This document shows positions 54,641-64,000 of a stretch of 64,000 nt of DNA, piece by piece. Under the pieces are notes generated by a model. It was not told the origin of the DNA. It was given only the letters and a program-made list of their open reading frames with translations, and did no database searches. A program made the position numbers and the translations under genes. Location of the stretch: NCBI GenBank assembly GCA_030549775.1, contig CM060177.1, forward strand, positions 47,952,244 through 48,016,243, given 5' to 3'. Each line of letters begins with the position of its first letter. Positions within the stretch are counted from its first letter, which is position 1. The DNA is from Tamarix chinensis (taxonomy: Eukaryota > Streptophyta > Magnoliopsida > Caryophyllales > Tamaricaceae).

Positions 54641-55680
54641 TGATGCAAGAGCATCCCCCCACAAATAATATAAGCATGATAATTAATTTTTCTAAAGTTC
54701 GAAGGTGCTAAAACACTTCTAACTTGGACTAAAATTATTAGCTAAACTTGCAAGCCATGCGTTATCCTATTGAGCCACCCTTTTTCCTCATGGCTTGTTC
54801 ATCCCAACATGGATATTTTTCCCAACTAAATGATTAGCCACACTCAAACCCAAAAAACAACCACAAATGATCAAAACCTTAACCATAAACCCAACAAGAA
54901 TATGTAAGAATCTAAGCCTTACATGACATCCATGAAGCAGCCATTTTTAGCATCTTGAGCCACAAAATGGAAGGGAAACTTAGCATTCATGAAGGCCAAG
55001 TTGAGTGACTTCAAGTAGTAGCGTGACTCCATTATTCTTGGGTTAAAAGGGTGCCTAATTATATCAGTGGGATATTAGTCTAGTTAACCATTTATGGTTT
55101 GTTTGCTTTTGTTATTTTTATAGAGTTGTCATAAGGGATTGATGTAATGTCCCATCTTATATTTTCTTCCCATAAACGACATACCTAAAGGTTGGGAATT
55201 AAGTATTTTCTATTGGGAATTTTCAATTTCAATTAAGATATAATGTTGATTTCAAAATTCCTAACTAGATAGTTAAGTTGGATGTAACTTTGTGATGGGG
55301 ATGGCAAACTAGTTAGCCATGATGGGTAGTAAGGTCACTCTATAACTTTGGGAGCCTAACACACCTTCATATATGTTTTGGCTATCCATTTAATTAGACT
55401 TACACCCAAATATTATCGAAAACTTGAAGAGTATTACTCTTTCTTACATTCAAGGCTCAAGTGAAGAGTTTTATCTCGCCCTCTCAAAATTTCACACTAT
55501 ATATCCTCAGAGTTATTACCTAATGTTTTGAATGTGAGTATTTGATCTCAAAGGGTAATTTTAGATCAAATAACTTCCATTTCTCCCCTTCATCCCTATA
55601 TCTATTTTGTTCTTAGTGGTCAGCCATTCCCACCCCACCATTCTTTCTTGTTTTGCTAGAACCAATTGTTTAGCATATCA
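54641..55680 (+). repeat. 5' LTR of second gypsy element G2
   Basis: Starts TGATGCAAGAGCATCCCCC, ends TTTAGCATATCA; 1040 bp, same family as the G1 LTRs but clearly diverged. A decayed tRNA-Met type PBS (TTGTATCAAAGCTTAAGG) follows at about 55683. The 3' LTR is outside the window. Confidence 0.88.
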
Positions 55681-55859
55681 AATTGTATCAAAGCTTAAGG
55701 TTGAAGCTTTGGGATGATTGATTATTTCACTATCTTGATCAAGCTTAGTACTCTAAGTTTCATATTTTATTATCCTTCCCCTCACCTTTTTGTAAACCCA
55801 AACACATGCACAAAAGTTTTTCTAGCCCAACTTACACCTATTAGTCACACCCATTTTTT

Positions 55860-57050
55860 CAAATCCTTATTATTAAATTTTTCATCAACTTCAAGTACCT
55901 TGGAAAAGAATCTACCTAGGGGCTTGACCATTGAGGAAGCACACAACTTAAGGAGTGAGCCATAGAATCACTCCAAAGTGACATGAGGAGTGTGCATGGT
56001 AATTTGGAGACTCTAAACCCGAATGCTAACCCGCAAAACCGTCAAAGAGCGCCACTCATCGAGACTTTGAAGACCAACTGAGCATGGATTAAAAGGATGG
56101 CATGTCTATCTCATTGTCAAGTGGGTCTTCTAGAGTTCCAAGGAGAGAGAATGACCATAAAAAAGATCTATTTCATGATATTAGTTGGAAGCCCATAATT
56201 TTGATGGATCTCATAACCTAGAGGATTTTCTAGAGTAGGAGCTTAGATGCTTACGAATGTCCAAGGGCAATGCCTATGATGATGAATAGGTATTCAAGGC
56301 GACAATGCTTAAATAGAAAGGCACACTTCTTTGTGGTAGGAGAATCTAACCTACCAATGAAGAATAAAGCACAATTTAAAGGTAAAGAGTTGGCTAAAAA
56401 TGAATAGGTTAATGAGGGAGAGGTTTTTACCACCTTCATATAACTAATATCTTTATAACAAAATGTATTCTCTAATACAAGGCTCTTTGAGTAAGGAGGG
56501 TTACATCAAAGAGTTTAAGAATTTAAAAATGAGGCTTGACCTAGAGGAGGTAGAGGAACACTCCATTTTGAGGTTCATAGGAGGCTTAAGGCATGACATA
56601 GCAAGAAAGGTCAAAATACTATGGTGATATAATTTAGATGAACTATTTCATCTAGCCATCAAAGTAGAGAGACACAAAAGAGAGAAAAGGCAACTAAGTT
56701 TTTCCCTAAAGTCATGTGTGACCTCATCCAAGGAGGCACCTTTCCCTTTGATATCTAACCCTTCACCTATGGCATTTGATGTCAAGGGTGAAGGGAGGCA
56801 AGAAGGAGGCGAACCAAGTAAAGGAAGAGTCATGAGTTGTTTTAAGTGCCAAGGCATTAAGCATTACCAAAATGAATATCTAAACAAGAAGGTTATGGCC
56901 CTTTTGGATTGGGAGGAAGCGACCTTAGAAGGGGAAGAGGATGGAAACCGATTAGCCAGAAATGAGGAAGAGCAATAAGTAGCACCACCATATGTAGGGG
57001 AAGGCCTAATGGTGAGGATGGTGCTACATAGTAAAGAGGTAGCAGAAGAG
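55860..57050 (+). pseudogene. G2 gag with decayed CCHC knuckle
   Basis: Parallel to G1 gag but without elements H and the TRIM, which is how those insertions were defined. Zinc knuckle near 56832 reads CFKCQGIKHYQNEY: the first two Cys and the His are kept but the final Cys is Tyr. Open segments such as 56718-56978 are fragments of this gag. Frameshifts and stops elsewhere. Confidence 0.82.
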
Positions 57051-57924
57051 ACACAAAGGGAGAATATCTCTACACAAAATGCACGATTCTTGGTAAACCA
57101 TGCTCTCTTATTGTGAATGGGTGGAGTTGTGTGAATGTGGCATCATGTACCCTAGTGGAAAGGCTCAACTTACTCACAACTACCCTTGCTTGACCCCACA
57201 AACTCCAATGGATCAATGATGGCAATGTAGTCAAGGTCAACAAGCAAGTAGTTGTTTCATTTTCTATAGGAAAAAAAAACCAAGACAATATCATTTGTGA
57301 TGTAGTTCTTATGGATGCATGTCATTTGTTACTAGGTAGGCCTTGGCAATATGATAGAAGTGTTTTGTACTCACCCCCCTTCGCAATCGACCATCATTTG
57401 TTAGGGAGGCCACCGAGTGTAGGAAGGTCTTGTTCTTAGATGTTAAGGGTTTGGACAAGGTTGTAACGAAAGGAAAGGCCATGTACATGTTGTTATTATT
57501 TTAAAGTAATGAAGAAAATAAAACCCTTGACCCTCAGGTCAATTCTTTATCGGAGGAGTTTGCGGATGTTTTCCCAAACGACCTACCAAGTGAATTTCCT
57601 CCATTGAGGGGCATATAGCACCAAATTAGCCTATTTCCCAATGTCACACTTCCAAATAAGCCTACGTATATGTGTAATCCTAAGAAGTCTTTGGAGTTGC
57701 AAAAACAAGTCAATGAATTATTACAATAGGGTTTCATATGTGAATCCTATAGTGCATTAGTCATACCCGCTCTATTGGCACCCAAAATGGATAGCTCTAT
57801 GAGGATGTATGTGGATAGTAGAGCTATCAATAATTTACCATCAAATGTTAGCACCCCATACCTGGGCTTCATGATAAGTTATATTGTTTACAAAAGGCAT
57901 TGGTGTTCTCAAAGATTGACCTAG
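57051..57924 (+). pseudogene. G2 protease and start of RT
   Basis: Phrases SFSIG, VLMDACHLLLGRPWQYD (about 57307-57360), then LPSEFPPLRGI (about 57586) and RMYVDSRAINN (about 57803), ending LVFSKIDL just before element I at 57925. Minus-strand ORFs here are shadows. Broken by stops. Confidence 0.82.
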
Positions 57925-59359
57925 TATAATACCCTGTTCTAAAATCCTTTAAATTATATCTAAAATTCTATTGATATAAAATAAATGAGTTTTGGTTTTG
58001 AAATAGGCTTGAAATTATAATAAAAATATGAATTTTAGGCATACTGATTGACTAGTTTACATAACCGATCAAATGGTGTGCTGGAGAAATTTACATTCTT
58101 ATCCTCGATGAATAAGTCTATTAGTTTACCCAAATAGATCGAATGGTTTGCCTACAATTTTAGATCCATTTATGATTTTGATTCGAATTTCTCTCTAATG
58201 GTTATGAAAACTTCTCATTTGAGTTCAATTATGCTAATAAGCATGTTTTAGTGCTCTTGTATTATTTTCACATTATTAGATCACTCCATGATTTTAATTA
58301 GCAAATGTTTTCCGAAAAGCCACTTTTGGAGGCAAGCCTCCATTTTTCTTTGCCCTCACCTCTCCCTCTCTCTTCTAGTAGATGGGGTTGCAACCTTGAC
58401 TTTTTTCACCCATCCTTGACTTACCAACCCACTACCATGCCCATCTCTGATTGCACTCAACCCCCACTACTCCATTAAGTCAACCCTCACTTCTTGGCTT
58501 GCCCACACTCAACCTCACCTGTCTAATCCCTCTTTTCCTTAAGAATGTTGACCAACCTACTCCTATACTTCTCATTTTCTAATCCATTATCATTTCTCAC
58601 TTGTGTTATTGCTCTCTTCTCCCTTCTCCTTGTGAAAATTTCACTAAATGTTGAGCACCCTTCCATTTTCCTCTCATATTCCTTTTGTGAAGAAAAATAG
58701 AGATCCTCTCTAATTTTCTCCTTTGAATTATGCAATCATTATGATCCTTTCTCTTATTCTAATCTTGCTTTTAGCTCTCTCTTTCTTTCCTGAAGTAAGT
58801 AAGAATTAAGGTTGAGAAAAGTTGTAGATTTCAAATTCTCTTTTAACACCCTATTTTGAATAGAAAAAGGTGGTGTTTTATGTTTCTCTTATTCTTCTGA
58901 TTTCCTTAGCTTTGAATGAAGTTTTGGAAGATGATTTTAATGGTTTTTAATTTTATTCTCTTAGAAATCAAAGTTTTGCTACATAGGTCATCTAGTAGGA
59001 GTTTTATGCTAGAAGAATTGCTTCAAGGTAAGGCATTCATATCTTTAACATAATTAAGTTTTTGTAGTATATTGGGGTTCTATGTGCTAGTGTTTATATG
59101 GGTAGGATCTAATTGTGTTCCATATCATGAGCACGTGGTATGTTTCTTCTCAAGTAAGTGATGTTGAGATCCTCTGATTTTAAGTATAAAATGGGTTGTT
59201 TGAACGTGATTTTTTTGTGAAGGTATAATACCATGTATCCATGTGATTTCATGTGCATAACATGTATTTTTATGTCTATTTTTACATAGAAGCGTGCTAA
59301 GATTAATATGGTAAATGTTAGTAAGATTTAGTGTGTGTTTCATAAGTCTGGGTTGTGTT

Positions 59360-59710
59360 TTACCCAAACCAATTGATCGGTTTCTTGAACCCATGGACTA
59401 GTTTTACAAGTAGTCGAATGGTTTGGAGTTTTGGATCATTTGATTGTAAGACCAGTCAATTGGTTTAGTAAACCAATAAACTAGCTTTGATGAATAGTCG
59501 ATCGGTTGATCAAATCCATCGATTGATTTCCCTATAGACTAAAGTGGTTTGATCTTTGCTTAGACCCATCAACCAACAAACCAGTCGACTAGTTTACATG
59601 ACCAGTCAATTAGTGCTCTAATTTTGTTTTGTTATTGGTCTAAGATGACTAGACCAGTCGAATGGTCTGAAGGATTGATCGACTAGTCTAGTTTGAAGCC
59701 GCCTAATTTG
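59360..59710 (+). repeat. Degenerate ACCAGTCGA(C/A)TGGTTT repeats
   Basis: Ten or so loose units combining CCAGTCAATTGG, TAGTCGAATGG and GATCGACTAGTC. Earlier members lie at about 58040-58155. Many units are short palindromes around TCGA or ATTGA. Confidence 0.7.
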
Positions 59711-59849
59711 TTGTAATTTGTCATGTTACTCTTGGGCCTTTTGTGGTGATACTACCATGTATTTATAAAATTTTAATTATGATTTCAACTATGATTAACT
59801 TGATTTAATATGAACCACTAGGATGGTATTTGGAAATTAATTTTTGGTT

Positions 59850-60050
59850 AAGTTTGGTGTTATCTCTAAACACGTAATTTGTGGCTTTTATGCCTTGCAA
59901 ATGTGTTTGGTGTCATCTTTAAACACCTAAACGGTGGATTTAATGCCTTGTGATATGTTTGGTGTTATCACTTGAAAACACCCAATTTAGTTAAATAATG
60001 AATTTTAATAGTGTTTGGTGTTATCAATTGAAAACACCCAATGTGGCTAT
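59850..60050 (+). repeat. Tandem repeat with GTGTTTGGTGTTATC units
   Basis: Four units of about 50-60 bp, each starting GTTTGGTGTTATC (or TCATC) followed by AAACACC. The GTGTTT and AAACAC parts within a unit can pair. Confidence 0.75.
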
Positions 60051-61285
60051 GTGTGGACTTTGTTGTGATTTATGACATCATGTAAATATAAATTAATGGT
60101 TTAAGATTTCATTTGAGCCTTTTTCTCTAACTTTTTAGGTAGCTACCGGGAGTTAGTGGGCATGTCACCCTTGGTTATATTATTTCACTCAATACCTATT
60201 TCCTTCTCTACTAGATTGTGGTTGGTAGGGGGTATGCGCATATCTTTGAGGTATAGGATTATACTATGACAAGCCAGCATGGCATCAGTGTCTAATACTG
60301 GTGGGTAAAGTATCCCGGTACAAGCCCCTTGGCACTTCGTATTGTACATTGCATAAGTAGGTGTAGTATCCCAACTTTTTATCCTCGTGGTGGATACATT
60401 TGATGCGTAGTGGGTGTGGTCTCTCGATTTGTGGTAGGTGCACTTGATGTGTGGTGGGTGTGGTATCCTCGAAGAAAGCCCCTTTAATCTATCCTAACCT
60501 TGTGTGATGGGTGTGGTATCCCATTTTGATTATCTTGTGTTGCCATGACTTTTGTTCATGGTGGAGAACTATGTGTGGTCGAATTAATTATTTTACTAAT
60601 CAAAACTTGTGTGGTCACTAAAGGAAGAATTCTAATATTTTTTACATCTTATGCTTTGCATGTATTACTGTATTTCTATACTTCCATGACTTCCATGCAA
60701 GTATGCTTTGTTGCCCTTAAGTTGTATTGTTATAATATCATTATGTTGTTATGCAGCTTCAATGTGCTATATGAGCCTTTCATGTTTTAGATAGTATGTG
60801 TAATACCCTCAAAATTTACTACTAAAAAATTTCATTTTAATAAAAGGTTTAACATAAGTAAGGTAACAAAACTGTAAATTCTAGGGATATTACCGCCACA
60901 CTTAGTATCAGACCGGTTCACTCCTACCGTTTCAGTGCTAAGTGCTAAGGCTGAACAAGATTAACACCAAACACAAGTCATTAATTAAAAATGAGAATTC
61001 ATGAAATGACTCATTCATAACCATACAAAAATCAAAGTGCGGTTTAAGAATTACAACCCAAGGAGTAAGTAACTAAAGTTTTCCAAAAACATAAAATATC
61101 GTGCAACATGACATAACTAGAATAAAAAGACACATGGTAAAATAGAAGGAAAGATAGAGTCCGGCCAAGACACTCTAGATCCCTAGTCCAAGTCTAGGCT
61201 CAACTCTCAGCCCTACCTGATGCCTCGTAAGTGTTGTAGGCATCGAAGACGTCATCTCCTATTTGCACAAACTCAGATGGGTCTT

Positions 61286-61350
61286 CTTCTCATGGGAATG
61301 AGCAGTACCCATGAAATAGGTGGTTAGTACACTACGTAATGAGCAAGGTA
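61286..61350 (-). other. Conserved hairpin block of copy D
   Basis: CTTCTCAT-GGGA-ATGAGCAG (61286-61305) followed by ACCCATGAAATAGGTGG and CACTACGTAATGAGCAAGG: the same block as in A and C, reversed, with one pair lost from the stem. Confidence 0.65.
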
Positions 61351-61518
61351 ACCGTACACTAAGGCCAACACATAAGAGTATATAAAACAATCACAGTAAC
61401 ATAACATCATACAATCTCTCAGATAAATAAAGGCCAAGCTACAGTCTTGATAAACTGATTATTTAATCTCTAAATAGTACTCATTTTACACCATACTTTT
61501 ATCTATCCATGAAAGTAC

Positions 61519-61865
61519 GGGAACCCCACTATTATAGCCGATGGATTGGTCACTTACAGGGTAGAGCGCGCTTGACCACTATTATATGCCGATGGATCGA
61601 TCTCCAGGGAAAAACTCTCCTAGCCACTATTATGATAGTGGATTGGTCTAACCCCAACTCTCATAGTGTTCCACTGTAAATACTTAGTATCTTTTATGTG
61701 TATTATCAAACTTAGGGTTTGTTTTATTGAACTCGAGATCCCCCACTATTATAGCTGATGGATCGGCCACTTATAGGGCAAAATACACGTAACCACTATT
61801 ATATGCGGTGGATCGATCTCCAGGGTACCCCAGCACTTGGCCAATATTATATAGGTAGATCGGTC
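61519..61865 (-). repeat. CACTATTATAGCCGATGGAT motif array, copy D
   Basis: Six or so copies in two groups, such as CACTATTATAGCCGATGGAT and CACTATTATATGCGGTGGAT, parallel to 19320-19680 of copy B. Confidence 0.75.
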
Positions 61866-63459
61866 TGGGCTCGGCTCAATAATCTTCCACTTTACATGAT
61901 TAATGCTTTACCGTATCTTATTTAAAAGTTCCACCCTAGACATGCATGATTAACTCTATCTACGCTTACCCTCCCAGGAAGGCCCGTCCCATATCTTAAA
62001 ACTTATGCACCTCCTAACTCGCCCAACATCCTCTCTTTATTCCACTACTCACACCAGAGACCCAATTCCTAGGTGTGTAGGTCAAGGCCCACTACTGGCA
62101 CCACTAAGCCCATTCACAGTCTTCCCTAGGGTCTTCTCCAAAAAACCCTAATTTGGGCCTATATGACCCGTCATCCTCTGCCTCATGCAAACCAACTATT
62201 TTAACACCCCCACACATCATAATCCTTAGGTTCAACCCTTATCATTTCACGTCACTCCTCCAAATACACGCATAACCAAAAAACCCTAGGTGACCACACC
62301 AAACCCTAGCTGGCCATGCCAACCCTAGTATCCTCCTTTCCACAAGTCATCCTTCCATTTCTCACCTTCCACTCTTGCTCCCCATGATACTTATGCTCGC
62401 CCTAATTATGACAATCCCCCATTCTCACCTCATACTCCACTTACCCTCATTCATTTTCCTTTTTCCACCCTCTCAAATTAGGGTTTCCTCCCAAACCCTA
62501 GCTCGGTCTCCTATGCACCTATACTATCCTACGTACTATTTTTCACCCAAAGCCTCCCATCACCCAAACAACTCTTCTATTACCTTCCTCACACCCCAAG
62601 GCAACTTTCCATACATAAATTTCACCCCCATGCGGACTCTATCCATCCCATGCAAGCTCTCAAAGTTTCTCATGCAAACCCTAAAACTCCCATGCAAAAT
62701 CGTAGTTTCTTCTGTGCAAACCCTAGATTCTCCCATGCAAAGTTCATCCACTTTATTTTACTTAAAGTCCCCTTTTATTCTTCCTCTCATGGATCATAGG
62801 ATGTTTAGGTCAATCCCACATTCCTTGGTTAATTCATTTCCCTTGGCCGACTTACTTCCCCTTGGTCCACTCAGTTCCCTATTTTTTCTTTTTCATACTT
62901 CCACCCCATATCACTACATTAATTATCCTAGCATGCATGTCTAAAAAGGGCCATATCATATCATATCACCATTCATAGCACAAAATATTGTACACATGCC
63001 ATAAGTGAATACAAGAGCATTCCTCAACTCCAAGCTGCACTACACACAAAACGGTTATAATAATAACACAAGATACGCAACATATCATCATACATGGGAT
63101 CCAAGGCATATAAAAACACATAACACACATATGGCCTTAGCTACACCCTTACCTAACACCACACCGGTCTTGGAGCACACTCCTACGCCTCCTTAGGGTT
63201 TTGACTGGTTTCACCTATAAAAGAAAAAAACTAAGGATTAGTTTCCCTCCTACCAAAAATACTATTATTTCTCATTTTAGTCTAAGTTTATAGTTACTAT
63301 TATTAAAGGGAGCTTTACTAGTGAAAACTAGGGTTTTTATCCTCAATTTAGCCTACTAGATAATACTAGTCAAAATATATTTATGTTAATATTTATAGCT
63401 ATATTTATATTATTAAACCTAATATCTTTATTTCTTCTAATAATAGTACTAATATTAGT

Positions 63460-63880
63460 TATAGCAAAATAGTGATAATAATAATAATAATAGTAATACT
63501 AATGCTCCTAATGATAGAAACCCTAGTATTTTTAAGGCTAAGGCTAATAATAGTGTTAGAGTTAAAATAATAATATAATAATAGTAATACCAACAAAGTA
63601 CTAATATTGCTGAAGATAATAATGATAATAGTTATATTTGGAATAATAATAATATAAGGGTTCGAATATTTTTGTCACAATAATAATAGTAACAGTAATA
63701 ATAACAATAATAATAGTAACAATAATAATACTATAGTAACAATGTTGATAATAAAGGCATTAGGAATAATTAGAAATATTCAAATATTAAGTAATAATAA
63801 TATTAAGGCTTAAGTATTCTTCTTCTATAGTAAAAAAATGATGATATGCCAACTTCGGTTTCAATAACATTAATAATAAT

Positions 63881-63919
<39 letters not shown>

Positions 63920-64000
63920 AATAATGTTAAGAATAATACTAATAGTAATAATAATCAAAATGATATAGTAATATAAGGGCCCAAATATTTACCATAATAA
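63460..64000. repeat. AAT/AAC trinucleotide-rich tract with (AAC)n
   Basis: Long interrupted AAT, AAC and TAG trinucleotide runs, including about 13 perfect AAC units at 63880-63918. It lies inside copy D at the place corresponding to the TTA-rich region of A and C. Confidence 0.85.

Larger units (their letters stand above)
57925..60798 (+). mobile_element. Non-coding LTR-like element I in G2 RT, itself split by copy D
   Basis: RT of G2 stops at CCTAG and TATAATACCCTGTTC begins, a variant of the TGTAATACCC start. The 2.9 kb here are non-coding: AT-rich start, CT-rich 58330-58800, then several repeat arrays. It breaks at 60798 where copy D begins, so its other end is outside the window. Similar in organisation to H and J more than to A-F. 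Confidence 0.6.
60799..64000 (-). mobile_element. Giant LTR-like element, copy D (minus), truncated by window edge
   Basis: Starts TGTAATACCCTCAAAATTTAC. The next 150 bp follow copy B closely, including GGGATATTACCGCCACACTTAGTA. It keeps the terminal-proximal hairpin (60899-60944, more decayed), the hairpin block (61286-61350), the motif array (61519-61865), telo-box-like AAACCCTA phrases (62100-62730) and a long AAT/AAC-rich region to the window end. The 189-codon ORF at 62375-62944 is built from CCCATGCAAA-type repeats and is not a credible gene. Preceding 5 bp GTATG may be the target site; the other end is not visible. Confidence 0.75.

Noticed and set aside
62375..62944. 189-codon ORF, the longest plus-strand ORF in the window
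   Set aside because: Made of CCCATGCAAA and AAACCCTA repeats within copy D; no known domain and no equivalent in other copies.

Overview
This is nuclear DNA of a flowering plant. It is AT-rich, holds one spliced plant-specific gene (a calcium-dependent protein kinase, CDPK, on the minus strand at 27756-33135), and is otherwise almost entirely transposable elements nested inside one another. No organellar, bacterial or viral genome features, tRNA, rRNA or CRISPR were seen. I cannot name the species.

Layout. 1-5219: an L1-type LINE remnant (endonuclease, reverse transcriptase, zf-RVT, poly-A tail), split by a 2.7-kb non-coding insertion. 5220-9799: AT-rich decayed repeats, a CACTA (TNP2) transposase relic at about 7510-8350, and a minus-strand Ty3/gypsy integrase relic. 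9800-24117: three or more copies of a giant non-coding LTR-like family with TGTAACACCCC-type ends: copy A (+), an old copy E (-), and copy B (-), which sits inside E with a perfect GTGAG target duplication. 24118-27755: AT-rich spacer. 27756-33135: the CDPK gene, eight coding exons and 530 codons. 33136-35063: its upstream flank.

35069-50778 is one complete but dead Ty3/gypsy element (G1), with LTRs of 1079 and 940 bp and TGTTG target duplications. Three later insertions sit inside it: a 4-kb LTR-like element (H), a 730-bp TRIM with two LTRs of about 292 bp and ATGAG duplications, and giant LTR-like copy C with ATAAT duplications. Right of G1 are a Stowaway-like MITE (50848-51076), giant-family copy F (from 51530) carrying a GC-rich hAT-like MITE (54086-54618), a second G1-family element (G2, from 54641), element I inside its RT gene, and giant-family copy D inside I, running off the window.

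The kinase should work by itself as a membrane-anchored calcium sensor and effector. Nothing else in the window is likely to make a functional protein. The main novelty candidate is the giant LTR-like family. Five to six diverged copies keep the same small blocks (a terminal-proximal hairpin, a CTGCTCAT/ATGAGCAG hairpin block, CCGGTGG-type motif arrays, telo-box minisatellites), while no internal retrotransposon coding region is seen with any copy. Boundaries given with TSDs were read base by base. Those marked approximate rest on similarity judged by eye.
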